Position numbers and translations under genes: made by a program. The notes below the pieces were generated by a model that had not been told where the DNA came from, ran no database searches, and saw only the letters and a list, made by a program, of their open reading frames with translations. 32,310 bases of DNA from Sphingobacterium tabacisoli (GTDB lineage: Bacteria > Bacteroidota > Bacteroidia > Sphingobacteriales > Sphingobacteriaceae), in contig NZ_JAEQMU010000008.1 of the NCBI RefSeq assembly GCF_017908035.1, positions 1 to 32,310 on the forward strand. The letters run 5' to 3'. Positions 1 through 7,939 of the stretch are shown in pieces; positions within the stretch are counted from its first letter, which is position 1, and the number at the start of each line of letters is the position of its first letter.

Positions 1-35
1 CACGATAAACATAAAACTTAAAGTCGGTCTATAAC

Positions 36-61
36 AAAAAAGCACCAGTGATCTGATGCTT
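36..61 (-). terminator. Intrinsic terminator after the tRNA-Val cluster
   Basis: Read on the minus strand, the arms AAGCATCAG and CTGGTGCTT (one T-G wobble) pair around a 4-base loop and are followed by a run of T. It lies just past the 3' end of the tRNA-Val(GAC) gene and would end the tRNA transcript. Confidence 0.8.
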
Positions 62-71
62 CTAAATATTG

Positions 72-146
72 TGGGAATTACTGGGCTCGAACCAGTGACC
101 CCTACCTTGTCGAGGTAGTGCTCTAAACCAACTGAGCTAAACTCCC
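72..146 (-). tRNA. tRNA-Val (anticodon GAC), with unusual C33
   Basis: The minus strand folds as a full cloverleaf. The acceptor stem GGGAGTT/AATTCCC has one G-U pair, the D-arm is GCTC/GAGC, the anticodon stem is CTACC/GGTAG, and the T-arm is ACTGG/CCAGT with a TTCGAGC loop. The discriminator is A and CCA is not encoded. The 7-base anticodon loop reads TCGACAA, so the anticodon is GAC (plus-strand 109-111) and the base before it is C instead of the near-universal T33. The other two valine tRNAs here have T33. It is separated from them by a terminator-like hairpin. Confidence 0.88.
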
Positions 147-149
147 GGT

Positions 150-177
150 AAAAAAAAAGCATCAATCACTTGATGCT
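150..177 (-). terminator. Terminator-like hairpin between tRNA-Val genes
   Basis: On the minus strand AGCATCAA and TTGATGCT pair perfectly around GTGA and are followed by nine T. It resembles the hairpin at 36-61, probably by duplication. The 5' end of tRNA-Val(GAC) follows only 3 bases after the T run, so that tRNA needs read-through, or the hairpin acts as a processing spacer. Confidence 0.75.
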
Positions 178-182
178 CTATG

Positions 183-257
183 TGGAGGATACTGGGTTCG
201 AACCAGTGACCCCCTGCTTGTAAGGCAGGTGCTCTGAACCAGCTGAGCTAATCCTCC
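183..257 (-). tRNA. tRNA-Val (anticodon TAC), copy 1
   Basis: Minus-strand cloverleaf with acceptor stem GGAGGAT/ATCCTCC, D-arm GCTC/GAGC, anticodon stem CCTGC/GCAGG and loop CTTACAA giving anticodon TAC. The T-arm is ACTGG/CCAGT with loop TTCGAAC, and the discriminator is A. It is nearly identical to the next tRNA. The few differences are a compensated change in the acceptor stem. Confidence 0.96.
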
Positions 258-267
258 GAGATTTTGG

Positions 268-342
268 TGGAGAATACTGGGTTCGAACCAGTGACCCCCT
301 GCTTGTAAGGCAGGTGCTCTGAACCAGCTGAGCTAATTCTCC
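268..342 (-). tRNA. tRNA-Val (anticodon TAC), copy 2
   Basis: Minus-strand cloverleaf with acceptor stem GGAGAAT/ATTCTCC, anticodon loop CTTACAA (anticodon TAC) and a T-arm and D-arm identical to its neighbour. It is the first gene of the tRNA transcript, with a good promoter about 60 bases upstream. The tandem copies suggest a dosage-type duplication of the main valine tRNA. Confidence 0.96.
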
Positions 343-400
343 ATTTTTATCTTTTATCTTCTTTTAAGAACTAAGCGATCCCTTTCGGTGATTGCGTGTG

Positions 401-430
401 CAAATATAGGTCTAAATTTTAATTTTCAAA
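401..430 (-). promoter_or_regulatory. Bacteroidota-type promoter of the tRNA-Val cluster
   Basis: On the minus strand TTTG (427-430) is followed after 18 bases by TATATTTG (401-408). This matches the -33 TTTG / -7 TAnnTTTG consensus of the Bacteroidota main sigma factor. It lies about 59 bases upstream of the first tRNA. Confidence 0.7.
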
Positions 431-491
431 ATATTTAATCAACATTTTTCACCTACACGAACACAATATACTATAAAACAATCAGATAATT

Positions 492-2474
492 TTAATCATA
501 GAACTTCCAAGAAACCCCAAATCTAAAATTAGCTGGGTTCATCGGGTACCTCCGTACCGTATAATAGCCTTTTGGGGCTAAATATTGATTTGTAAAATTA
601 CTACTCACAAACAAGTTTACACGTTGAATATTCGCGGTAATCCAAAAATCAACAATCGGGTATGTCGAAAATTCAATTCCCGTGTTGTCATAATAAAACT
701 GTCCAGCGTTTACGGCATAAGAAGGACTTCTAAACGGAGTGTTAAACCGAACATCTGTACCAATTCTAAAATCCAGCACATTATACCAAAAACCACTATA
801 ATACAGGCTATGCCATGTATACAGTTCTGGAGTCATCAGTACCGCCATCGCATCGGATTTCTGATATACAACTTTATTATCCAATGTAAATTGTCCAAAC
901 TTAAACTTCTGTGCAGCAGTAACCTTCAGTAAGTTTAAACTCCCGGATTGTGTAGGTTCAATAAGTCTGTCTAGACGCTCATTATTATCCGGGTTATCAA
1001 CTTCTTTAAAATACAGATACTTATTCATCAGAAAGTATTCAACTTTACCACTAAACCCTAACACCTTGTTACTGTACATAAAAGAAAGATTCTGCGTTTT
1101 GGTCTTATCAAAATCGTTTGACCATTGATGGTAAGTATAATTCATCCTATTGAATACCATCTCCGGTGATTTATTCTGCGTGTAAGCACCGAGTGAAATC
1201 ACACCTATCCTATCACCTATGGCAATATCGGCATTTGCTTCATACAAAAAATCACCAAAATTCTTACCCACTACAATCTGATCTCCTGCCACTCTCACAT
1301 CAATCCGGTCACTAAATTTGTAAGTCAACTCTCCTTTTACAGTACTATTCTGAAAGAAATCACTTGTCAGACTATCCTTATACCAGATGAGATCATTTTG
1401 AAAACCCACATTTAGCTTCGCTTCATTTTTCAATAACGATTTATTACGTAGATAGAAAGAATAAGTAAACTCATTGCTTATCGTCGTGATACTCGTCGTA
1501 TCATTTACGAGCTCTGCATTTCCAAATGGGAACGCCTCGTTTCTGTCCGGCTCATTCTTAAAAAACGTGTATTTACGCTGCCTAAATGAAGAGTTATGAG
1601 CAATAGCATTAGTAGGATGGATTTCCATCTCCGGCTGTCCTTTATGTAGCGTATCTAATCGCCCTAGATAATACGACTGTCTTAAAAACAGGCCATAATC
1701 CGTCCATTTCGTATTGGGCCGATTCTTCTGTTGTCCAGTAAGGCGTACAGGGACACTATATAAAGCACCAACGTTAGGATCTCTAAACAAACTATCATTC
1801 GTTACTGAACCATTCTCTGTTGCATCCAGCTTATTAAATGTAAAGTTCGTGAGCATATTATAGCGCTTACTCGGCGATTCGTACCAAGAAAATACCGCTC
1901 CTTTCCGATCAGCGTAATTTTGATTCATGTAATACCCTTCCGTATTCGCCGCATGGTACTCTGCTCCTATATTCCATTGTGGATTTATATTCTGTGCTAA
2001 TTTCGCTCTAAAAACCTGGTCATCAAAAAAGAAACCGACAGCATAGAGCTCTGAATACCTCGCTCTGGCACGATAATAATTCACAGAATCTGAAGTAATA
2101 AGATACCGCTCCAATCCATGAAAGCCAGGTTGAAAACCAATACGCTTGTCCGGAGTAAATAATAAGTCCCTTGTCGCCAATCCATAGGATCCGAGGTTTA
2201 TACTTGGATTCCAAGGAAGGTTCTGCTTATTGAAATATTGAAAATTATGATGTGTAGTATCAATTTGCTTTGTATGGGTTGCATACTTTAACATATTTAG
2301 TGTCGCATAACGTACATACCTAGCCGAAAATACAACAGAGTCTTTTTTATTATCTTCTAGAGCCCTTGCAGAGTCCAAAGCACTACTAAATCCTTCTTCC
2401 TCCTGCGCGACCCCCTTGAAACTGAAAGCCAAGAACATAAAGACAATAAAAACACTACGTAGACTACTATTCAT
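492..2474 (-). CDS. Putative outer-membrane porin (Porin_10-like)
   Basis: A 660-residue protein with a clear Sec signal peptide (hydrophobic stretch to about residue 22, cut near GVAQ) and no lipobox. The rest is rich in alternating aromatic/polar beta strands, with many Tyr, Phe and Asn residues, and ends in VSWKFYD, as expected for a beta barrel inserted by BamA. Length and texture fit the Bacteroidota 'putative porin' family (Porin_10), whose substrates are mostly unknown. It lies 46 bases after the purine nucleoside phosphorylase stop on the same strand, so the two may be cotranscribed. No terminator was seen after its stop. Assignment is by overall similarity in texture and composition, not a single diagnostic motif. 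Confidence 0.75.
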   Translation of the reverse strand: MNSSLRSVFIVFMFLAFSFKGVAQEEEGFSSALDSARALEDNKKDSVVFSARYVRYATLNMLKYATHTKQIDTTHHNFQYFNKQNLPWNPSINLGSYGLATRDLLFTPDKRIGFQPGFHGLERYLITSDSVNYYRARARYSELYAVGFFFDDQVFRAKLAQNINPQWNIGAEYHAANTEGYYMNQNYADRKGAVFSWYESPSKRYNMLTNFTFNKLDATENGSVTNDSLFRDPNVGALYSVPVRLTGQQKNRPNTKWTDYGLFLRQSYYLGRLDTLHKGQPEMEIHPTNAIAHNSSFRQRKYTFFKNEPDRNEAFPFGNAELVNDTTSITTISNEFTYSFYLRNKSLLKNEAKLNVGFQNDLIWYKDSLTSDFFQNSTVKGELTYKFSDRIDVRVAGDQIVVGKNFGDFLYEANADIAIGDRIGVISLGAYTQNKSPEMVFNRMNYTYHQWSNDFDKTKTQNLSFMYSNKVLGFSGKVEYFLMNKYLYFKEVDNPDNNERLDRLIEPTQSGSLNLLKVTAAQKFKFGQFTLDNKVVYQKSDAMAVLMTPELYTWHSLYYSGFWYNVLDFRIGTDVRFNTPFRSPSYAVNAGQFYYDNTGIEFSTYPIVDFWITANIQRVNLFVSSNFTNQYLAPKGYYTVRRYPMNPANFRFGVSWKFYD

Positions 2475-2520
2475 GAATATTTTTTAAATATACCTGCAAA
2501 AATAAAGGATAAATTAGACT

Positions 2521-3336
2521 TTACTGCATGCCGATTAATTCTTTTAGAATAGAAGTCATTTTTGGTTCCGCCTCAGCGGCTACCCGGACTATTTCCTGAA
2601 GCGAGACAGGTTTCAGATCCGTATGAAAGCCCTCATCAGTGATTACTGAAAGAGCAAACACTGGCAATCCCATATGATTAGCCACAATAACCTCAGGCAC
2701 CGTACTCATACCCACAATATCCCCCCCTATAATACGCATATAACGGTATTCAGCTCTTGTCTCCAAGTTAGGCCCTAGGGTCGACACATATACGACCTTG
2801 TGTACTCTAGCCCCGAATTGAGCAGCAATTTTTAACCCTTGATCCACCATCACTCTATCATAAGGTGCACTCATATCTGGAAAGCGCGGACCGAAACTAG
2901 CATCATTTGCGCCACGCAGTGGATTATCGGGCAATAGATTGATATGGTCATCAATAATTCCAATATCTCCCTTTCTAATGTCAGGATTTAGAGAGCCCGA
3001 TGCATTCGAAACAAATAACTTCTGAATACCCAGTGCTTTCATCACCCTTACCGGAAATGTTACCTCCTGCATACTGTACCCTTCATAATAATGCAATCTT
3101 CCTTGCATAGCCACCACGTTCCTTCCATTCAGCTTACCAAATATAAGCTTGCCAGTATGAAACTCTACCGTAGATATTGGAAAATTAGGAATATTAGCAT
3201 ACATGATCTGATGCACAACCTCAATCTCCTCGACCAGGCCCCCAAGTCCTGTGCCTAATATTATTCCGAACTCTGGTGTAAAATCTCCAATTTTGCGCCG
3301 AATTGAAGCAACTGTGTCGTCAATCAAATGATACAT
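2521..3336 (-). CDS. Purine nucleoside phosphorylase (trimeric PNP/MTAP family)
   Basis: Phosphorolysis of purine nucleosides to base and pentose-1-phosphate in the cytoplasm (purine salvage). Numbered from the Met encoded at 3336, the phosphate-binding GTGLGG loop is at 28-33, GRLHYYEG near 79-86, SNASGSLNP near 110-118, the base-site Glu (RAEYR) near 196, and GMSTVPE near 209-215. The length of 271 residues is normal for this family. The reading frame stays open 23 codons further upstream, but that extension does not resemble the family, so I place the start at MYHLIDD. The residue matching human PNP Asn243 is Asp (ITDEG), as in methylthioadenosine phosphorylases, so substrate range is uncertain. 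It is followed closely by the porin gene. Confidence 0.9.
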   Translation of the reverse strand: MYHLIDDTVASIRRKIGDFTPEFGIILGTGLGGLVEEIEVVHQIMYANIPNFPISTVEFHTGKLIFGKLNGRNVVAMQGRLHYYEGYSMQEVTFPVRVMKALGIQKLFVSNASGSLNPDIRKGDIGIIDDHINLLPDNPLRGANDASFGPRFPDMSAPYDRVMVDQGLKIAAQFGARVHKVVYVSTLGPNLETRAEYRYMRIIGGDIVGMSTVPEVIVANHMGLPVFALSVITDEGFHTDLKPVSLQEIVRVAAEAEPKMTSILKELIGMQ

Positions 3337-3450
3337 ATCGTATAATATAACAGTTAATATAGAATAAAGATACTTACTTAAATCGAAGTTTCCTTTGTCA
3401 TACACGTTATTTAAGGTTAAAAACAGACTAGCCTACTTTTAACTCGCTAT

Positions 3451-3502
3451 AAAATAAAAAAACCTTCAAAAGAAGGCTACACTCGCCACCTTTTGAAGGT
3501 TT
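3451..3502 (-). terminator. Intrinsic terminator after the symporter gene
   Basis: On the minus strand a perfect 12-base pair stem (AAACCTTCAAAA / TTTTGAAGGTTT) around a 19-base loop is followed by a T-rich stretch. It lies 23 bases after the symporter stop and separates the cell-wall sugar locus from the PNP gene. Confidence 0.85.
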
Positions 3503-3525
3503 CTTACACCTCTAGACTTTGCAAA

Positions 3526-5016
3526 CTATTTATGCGACAGCGCTTTTTCAGTGGCCTGTCCCGGCGATGTCATTAACAACAGTAGGAATGTAATCAATCC
3601 ATTATGGATAATTAAATCCAACCCTATCACATAAGGGGTATATACCGAAATCACGTAAGTATTAAGGAAGAACAACAATAACGGTGATATAACACAGATG
3701 TAAGGCACCAATTTATCGTTTACAGCTTTCTTAGTTAGCATTCCAAAGGCAAACAAGCCTAATAACGGTCCATAGGTATAGCTTGCCGCAGTAAATATTG
3801 CATTTACCACCGAATCATTATTGATGAGTTTAAACACAAGTATAACCAATAGCATCACGACCGAAAAACCAAAATGCACATAATTTCTCTTTTTAACCAA
3901 AACTGGATCATTAGGATTCTCCTTCTTATTAAAGTTCAAGAAATCGATACAGTACGAAGTAGTCAATGCCGTCAGGGCCGAGTCTGTCGTTGCAAAGGTC
4001 GCCGCCGTCAATCCCATCATAAAAATAATTGCAGGTAATATCGCAAGATGGTTCAATGCAATTTCAGGATATAAGTAATCTCGTGTAGCGAGTGCCGAAA
4101 TATCGATTCCATTCTTCTCCGCATAGATATATAACAAAGCCCCTACAGCAAGGAAGAAAATATTGATCACCACAAATACACTTGTAAACGTAATCATGTT
4201 TTTCTGCGCTTCCTTAATTGTCCCCATCGACAAGTTCTTTTGCATCAGATCCTGGTCAAGTCCAGTCATCGCAATAGTAACGAATATACCACCCAAGAAC
4301 TGCTTCCAAAAGTTAGCTTTACTCCCTACGAAATCCTCCCAAAAGAAGATTTTAGAATAGGAGCTCTCTTTAACAGCTTCAAAAGTATCCACAATACCAA
4401 AATCAAGACCTTTGGCCATAAAATAGATCGAAAGAATAACCGCAGTTATCAAGAATGTAGTTTGAAGCGTATCTGTAACAATAATGGTTTTCAAGCCCCC
4501 TTTATTGGTATACATCCAGATAAGCACCAAACAGATGATTACGGTAACGGCAAAAGGGATATTCCATGCATCAAAAATAAAATGCTGCAATACGATAGCA
4601 ACCAGGTACAGACGAAAAGCCGAGCCGATTGTTCTTGAAACCAAGAAAATCGCGGCTCCCGTTTTATAGGTCATATGCCCAAATCGTTCTTCCAGATACG
4701 TATAGATCGACGTCAGGTTCATTCTATAATACAGGGGCAGTAACACATAAGCAATGATTACAAAACCTACTGCATTTCCGAGAACAAACTGAAAGTAGCT
4801 AAAATTAGAAGCTCCTACCGCACCGGGCACCGAAATAAAGGTCACCCCGGACAATGCTGTCCCAATCATACCGAAAGCTACCATATACCATTTCGAATTG
4901 CGGTTTGCAACGAAAAAAGTAGAGTTATCGGCAGATCCTTTTGAGGTAAAGTGAGCCACTGCCAGCAAAACGCCGAAGTAGATCACTAAAAAAGATAATA
5001 AAATAATAGGTGACAT
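3526..5016 (-). CDS. Sodium:solute symporter, probable MurNAc transporter
   Basis: A 496-residue polytopic inner-membrane protein of the SSS (SLC5-like) family with about 13 hydrophobic helices. The family-like core runs through GTALSGVTFISVPG near residues 51-64, and a helix containing GLTAATFATTDSALTALTT is near 335-353, a region corresponding to the Na+ site of SSS transporters. It starts 10 bases after the murQ stop, so the two are almost certainly cotranscribed. In Bacteroidota that lack a MurNAc phosphotransferase system, a transporter next to murQ is the expected MurNAc importer; Tannerella forsythia has a murT-murK-murQ cluster. Family assignment is firm. The substrate is inferred from context only. 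A terminator follows the gene. Confidence 0.9.
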   Translation of the reverse strand: MSPIILLSFLVIYFGVLLAVAHFTSKGSADNSTFFVANRNSKWYMVAFGMIGTALSGVTFISVPGAVGASNFSYFQFVLGNAVGFVIIAYVLLPLYYRMNLTSIYTYLEERFGHMTYKTGAAIFLVSRTIGSAFRLYLVAIVLQHFIFDAWNIPFAVTVIICLVLIWMYTNKGGLKTIIVTDTLQTTFLITAVILSIYFMAKGLDFGIVDTFEAVKESSYSKIFFWEDFVGSKANFWKQFLGGIFVTIAMTGLDQDLMQKNLSMGTIKEAQKNMITFTSVFVVINIFFLAVGALLYIYAEKNGIDISALATRDYLYPEIALNHLAILPAIIFMMGLTAATFATTDSALTALTTSYCIDFLNFNKKENPNDPVLVKKRNYVHFGFSVVMLLVILVFKLINNDSVVNAIFTAASYTYGPLLGLFAFGMLTKKAVNDKLVPYICVISPLLLFFLNTYVISVYTPYVIGLDLIIHNGLITFLLLLMTSPGQATEKALSHK

Positions 5017-5026
5017 AGTTTAGTTT

Positions 5027-5845
5027 TTAGAGCTGCTGTTTTACTTTAAAGGCTTCAATTGCTTTACGCACATTACCAAATTCTTCCAATAATACAGTCG
5101 CTGTATCTTCACTGGCGCCCGTTTCAGCCATTACCATCCGTACGCCCCTTGCAACCAACTTATGGTTAGAGAGCTGCATATCCACCATCTTATTCCCTTT
5201 TACTCTCCCCAACTGTATCATAACTGAGGTACTGATCATATTCAACACTAATTTCTGTGCTGTTCCTGCTTTCATTCGGGTCGACCCTGTCACAAACTCT
5301 GGCCCAACGATGACCTCTACAGGGTATTGTGCACGTGCTGCTATTGGAGAGTTCGCGTTACATACAATACATCCCGTTGCAATTCCCATCTCGTTTGCCT
5401 TTTCCAAACCTCCGATCACGTAAGGTGTGCCACCAGAAGCCGCGATACCAATCACGACATCATTTTCGTTGATCGCATACTCCTCTAGATCAATCCAAGC
5501 CTGATCCATATCATCCTCGGCAAACTCTACTGCTTTACGTATTGCAATATCACCTCCAGCAATCAAACCGATTACCCAATCAAATGGAACACCATAAGTC
5601 GGCGGACACTCTGAAGCATCCAATATACCCAGACGTCCACTAGTACCAGCACCGATATAAAATAAGCGGCCGCCCTTTTTCATGCGCTCAACTGCGACTT
5701 TCACAAGAGCTTCAATCTGCGGTATAGCTGCCTCGACAGCTAAGGGAACAGTCTTGTCTTCTTTATTAATATTATTAAGCAACTCAAGAACCGACATTTT
5801 GTCTAGGTCTTGGTAGTTAGAATCTTTCTCTGTTGTATTTATCAT
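5027..5845 (-). CDS. murQ: N-acetylmuramic acid 6-phosphate etherase
   Basis: Cleaves the D-lactyl ether of MurNAc-6-phosphate to give GlcNAc-6-phosphate and lactate in the cytoplasm. Visible features, numbered from the Met at 5845: a start region TTEKDSNYQDLDKMSVLEL typical of MurQ, the SIS sugar-phosphate fold with GAGTSGRLG at 65-73, the catalytic-Glu segment DASECPPTYG at 76-85, a second Glu segment AVEFAEDD at 105-112, and GSTRMKAGTAQK further on. The frame is open 11 codons further up to 5878. I prefer the inner Met because family alignment begins right after it and the upstream stretch looks like promoter DNA. Length of 272 residues is slightly short at the C-terminus relative to the E. 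coli enzyme. Coupled to the downstream symporter by a 10-base gap. No MurNAc kinase is present in the window. Confidence 0.95.
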   Translation of the reverse strand: MINTTEKDSNYQDLDKMSVLELLNNINKEDKTVPLAVEAAIPQIEALVKVAVERMKKGGRLFYIGAGTSGRLGILDASECPPTYGVPFDWVIGLIAGGDIAIRKAVEFAEDDMDQAWIDLEEYAINENDVVIGIAASGGTPYVIGGLEKANEMGIATGCIVCNANSPIAARAQYPVEVIVGPEFVTGSTRMKAGTAQKLVLNMISTSVMIQLGRVKGNKMVDMQLSNHKLVARGVRMVMAETGASEDTATVLLEEFGNVRKAIEAFKVKQQL

Positions 5846-5909
5846 CGGTTCCGAAAATATAGTATCACTTGGTAACATTTCGTAAATATGCTACTTTTTT
5901 GAAAAACAT

Positions 5910-5921
5910 GCAAAAAAACGC
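5910..5921 (-). promoter_or_regulatory. Candidate operator GCGTTTTTTTGC upstream of murQ
   Basis: On the minus strand the word GCGTTTTTTTGC lies 64 bases upstream of the chosen murQ start in the 191-base gap after the phosphoesterase gene. The same 12-base word is found at 29718-29729 ahead of susC3, and a 6-T version at 29894-29904. A weak -7-like TATTTACG follows 22 bases after its TTTG. Function as promoter part or regulator site is inference. Confidence 0.35.
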
Positions 5922-6036
5922 AATTATAATTTTTGCACCGCAACGAATTTAGACTTTTTTAGGTGAATCTCCTCAACAAATTCCTCATAACCACACTCAA
6001 AAGAAAACACATCACGAGAGCTTGGTTCATACGTCA

Positions 6037-7872
6037 TTAATACCCTAACATCACAACTTTCCCATCCATCGTACTCACCACAATTTTATTTTTAAGTACC
6101 AAAGGAGGATTTACCATTCCATTGGATATCTTATATTGCCATAGGACTTCTCCCGACTTTGGTGAAACTGCGGACAATAATCCTGAGTGACTAGGAACAA
6201 ACACCGCTGTATTATTACTATAAATTGCCGTAGGAGTAAGTTCGTAAGGAAGACGCAATCTAGCTTGCCAGTCGACCGACATACTGTCTTTTTCAACAGA
6301 AACGCCTATCAGATCGCCATCCATCGTCTTCGCATAGACCAGCTTACGATCTGGTGAAAGCCCCATCGATTCCCGAACTTTCAAATTTCCCTTCTTCTCT
6401 CTCCACACCTGTCTTCCCGACTTTAGATCTATTGCCGTCATAAAGCGATCTGGAGCCACAATAAAAACTCGACCAGCAGCTACAACAGGGTAACATGCCG
6501 CGGCTGAAAACATCCTATTCGTAGCACCACTGTTCCAGTCCCACACTTGCTTACCTGTTTTCATATCCAGCGCGTAAAAGCCATTCTCCCAGCTACCAAA
6601 AATGACTTTACCATCGGCAATAGTCGGCTTTGTCGACACATATCCTTTTACCTCGTCAAAACTCCATAACACCTTACCGTCCGAAATCCTTATACTACGA
6701 AACACCCCATCTGAACTACCGATATACGCATTACCATCACACACCGAAGCAGTACCTAATACCGCCTTAGCAGTTTCTACTTTCCATTTCTCCTCGCCCG
6801 TTTTGGCGTCAAGACCATAGATATAGTGATCAGAAGATCCCACAACCACTATTCCTTTATAAACTTCGGGCGTACTGTACACTTTACCTCCTGTTTTAAA
6901 TGACCATAACCGCTTACCCGTATTAAGTGCCAACGCATACACCTCCCCTACTGTATTCGCAGTAAATACCCGTTTACCATCCGAACTAATCCCTGTTCCA
7001 ATATCGCCATGATCTTCATATTCCCATAGCAGCTTAGCTTTCGTAGTCGCATTTACTGCATAGGTGGGGCGAGGGTAAGTATCACCATAATTTACTTTTT
7101 TCAACGGAAGCTTGAGCCAATAATCCTCAGTAACAAGATCAGGTTTGCGAACCTGAAAAAACACAGAGTCACCTGCTATAGTCACGATATTATATCCTCC
7201 CACATTCTCTTTTGCCCGCAGGTTAGACCGAGCCATTACTCCCGGGATATCATCCCAATTATAAAGCTTATTGATATGTCCATGTCCACACAAGGCTAAC
7301 TGTACGTTCCGTTGTTGCAATCGATCCACCAGTTCGAACCAATTGTTCAATGACGAATCTAGTGGATAGTGATTTATGGAAATCAATGGTTTATTCTGAT
7401 CAGGATTCGCTTTAAATACAGAATCAATCCACACCAGATTTTCACGCGGAACCTGCCCCGGACTCATCCGCATATTAGGCCCCGAGGTCGTCCCTATAAA
7501 CTGATACCCTTTATGTTCGAAGAAGAACGTCTCACCACCAAACACCTTGCGAAAGGAATTGGCTCCGCTTTCGGACCAGTTGCTATCATGATTTCCTGGT
7601 ATTATATACAAAGGCAGCTTAAGACCATCCAATATCTGTTTAGCCAAAGCCAGTTCCTCATCCGAGCCAAACTCAGTCACATCACCGGACAGAATCACAA
7701 AGTCAAGCCCTTTTTGTTGATTAAGGTCTTCTACCGTTCGTCTCAGGTCATCCGCTCCTGTATGTCCACCCACATGTGTATCCGTCACCTGAGCAAATTT
7801 AAACGGAGTTTGGGCATACAGATCCCATAGGACTGAAAAGGAAAGGAAAACTAAAATAAATGTATATTTCAT
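6037..7872 (-). CDS. Secreted metallophosphoesterase with C-terminal PQQ-like beta-propeller
   Basis: A 611-residue protein with a Sec signal peptide (cut after LYAQ, about residue 21). Residues 24-240 are a calcineurin-like phosphoesterase with every metal motif intact: D31-T-H33, G63-D64, GNHD at 93-96, H168 in INHYP, and GHGH at 196-199. From about 270 to the end come repeated blades of the PQQ/WD type (patterns such as LNTGKRLWSF, AKTGEEKWK, MKTGKQVWDW, LKSGRQVWR, PKSGEVLWQY), a probable propeller. It should act in the periplasm or at the cell surface. The substrate is unknown. Context with NamZ and MurQ suggests a phosphate group on cell-wall material (inference). A strong terminator sits 15 bases upstream of its start, so its expression is puzzling. 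Confidence 0.85.
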   Translation of the reverse strand: MKYTFILVFLSFSVLWDLYAQTPFKFAQVTDTHVGGHTGADDLRRTVEDLNQQKGLDFVILSGDVTEFGSDEELALAKQILDGLKLPLYIIPGNHDSNWSESGANSFRKVFGGETFFFEHKGYQFIGTTSGPNMRMSPGQVPRENLVWIDSVFKANPDQNKPLISINHYPLDSSLNNWFELVDRLQQRNVQLALCGHGHINKLYNWDDIPGVMARSNLRAKENVGGYNIVTIAGDSVFFQVRKPDLVTEDYWLKLPLKKVNYGDTYPRPTYAVNATTKAKLLWEYEDHGDIGTGISSDGKRVFTANTVGEVYALALNTGKRLWSFKTGGKVYSTPEVYKGIVVVGSSDHYIYGLDAKTGEEKWKVETAKAVLGTASVCDGNAYIGSSDGVFRSIRISDGKVLWSFDEVKGYVSTKPTIADGKVIFGSWENGFYALDMKTGKQVWDWNSGATNRMFSAAACYPVVAAGRVFIVAPDRFMTAIDLKSGRQVWREKKGNLKVRESMGLSPDRKLVYAKTMDGDLIGVSVEKDSMSVDWQARLRLPYELTPTAIYSNNTAVFVPSHSGLLSAVSPKSGEVLWQYKISNGMVNPPLVLKNKIVVSTMDGKVVMLGY

Positions 7873-7886
7873 AAAATAAGCTTCAA

Positions 7887-7924
7887 TAAAAAAGAGCCTG
7901 ATTCAGTTAACTTCATCAGGCTCT
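7887..7924 (-). terminator. Intrinsic terminator after the GHL10 gene
   Basis: On the minus strand AGAGCCTGAT and ATCAGGCTCT pair perfectly around a 12-base loop and are followed by six T. It lies 16 bases after the GHL10 stop and only 15 bases before the phosphoesterase start. Confidence 0.85.
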
Positions 7925-7939
7925 CTCAGTTTCGAAAAA

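Noticed and set aside
60..345. Repeated near-identical 75-base units at the window start as a possible CRISPR array
   Set aside because: Each unit folds as a full valine tRNA cloverleaf; the repetition is tRNA gene duplication.
3337..3405. N-terminal extension of the PNP reading frame
   Set aside because: The 23 extra residues do not resemble PNP proteins and the DNA looks like an AT-rich leader. The start at 3336 fits the family.
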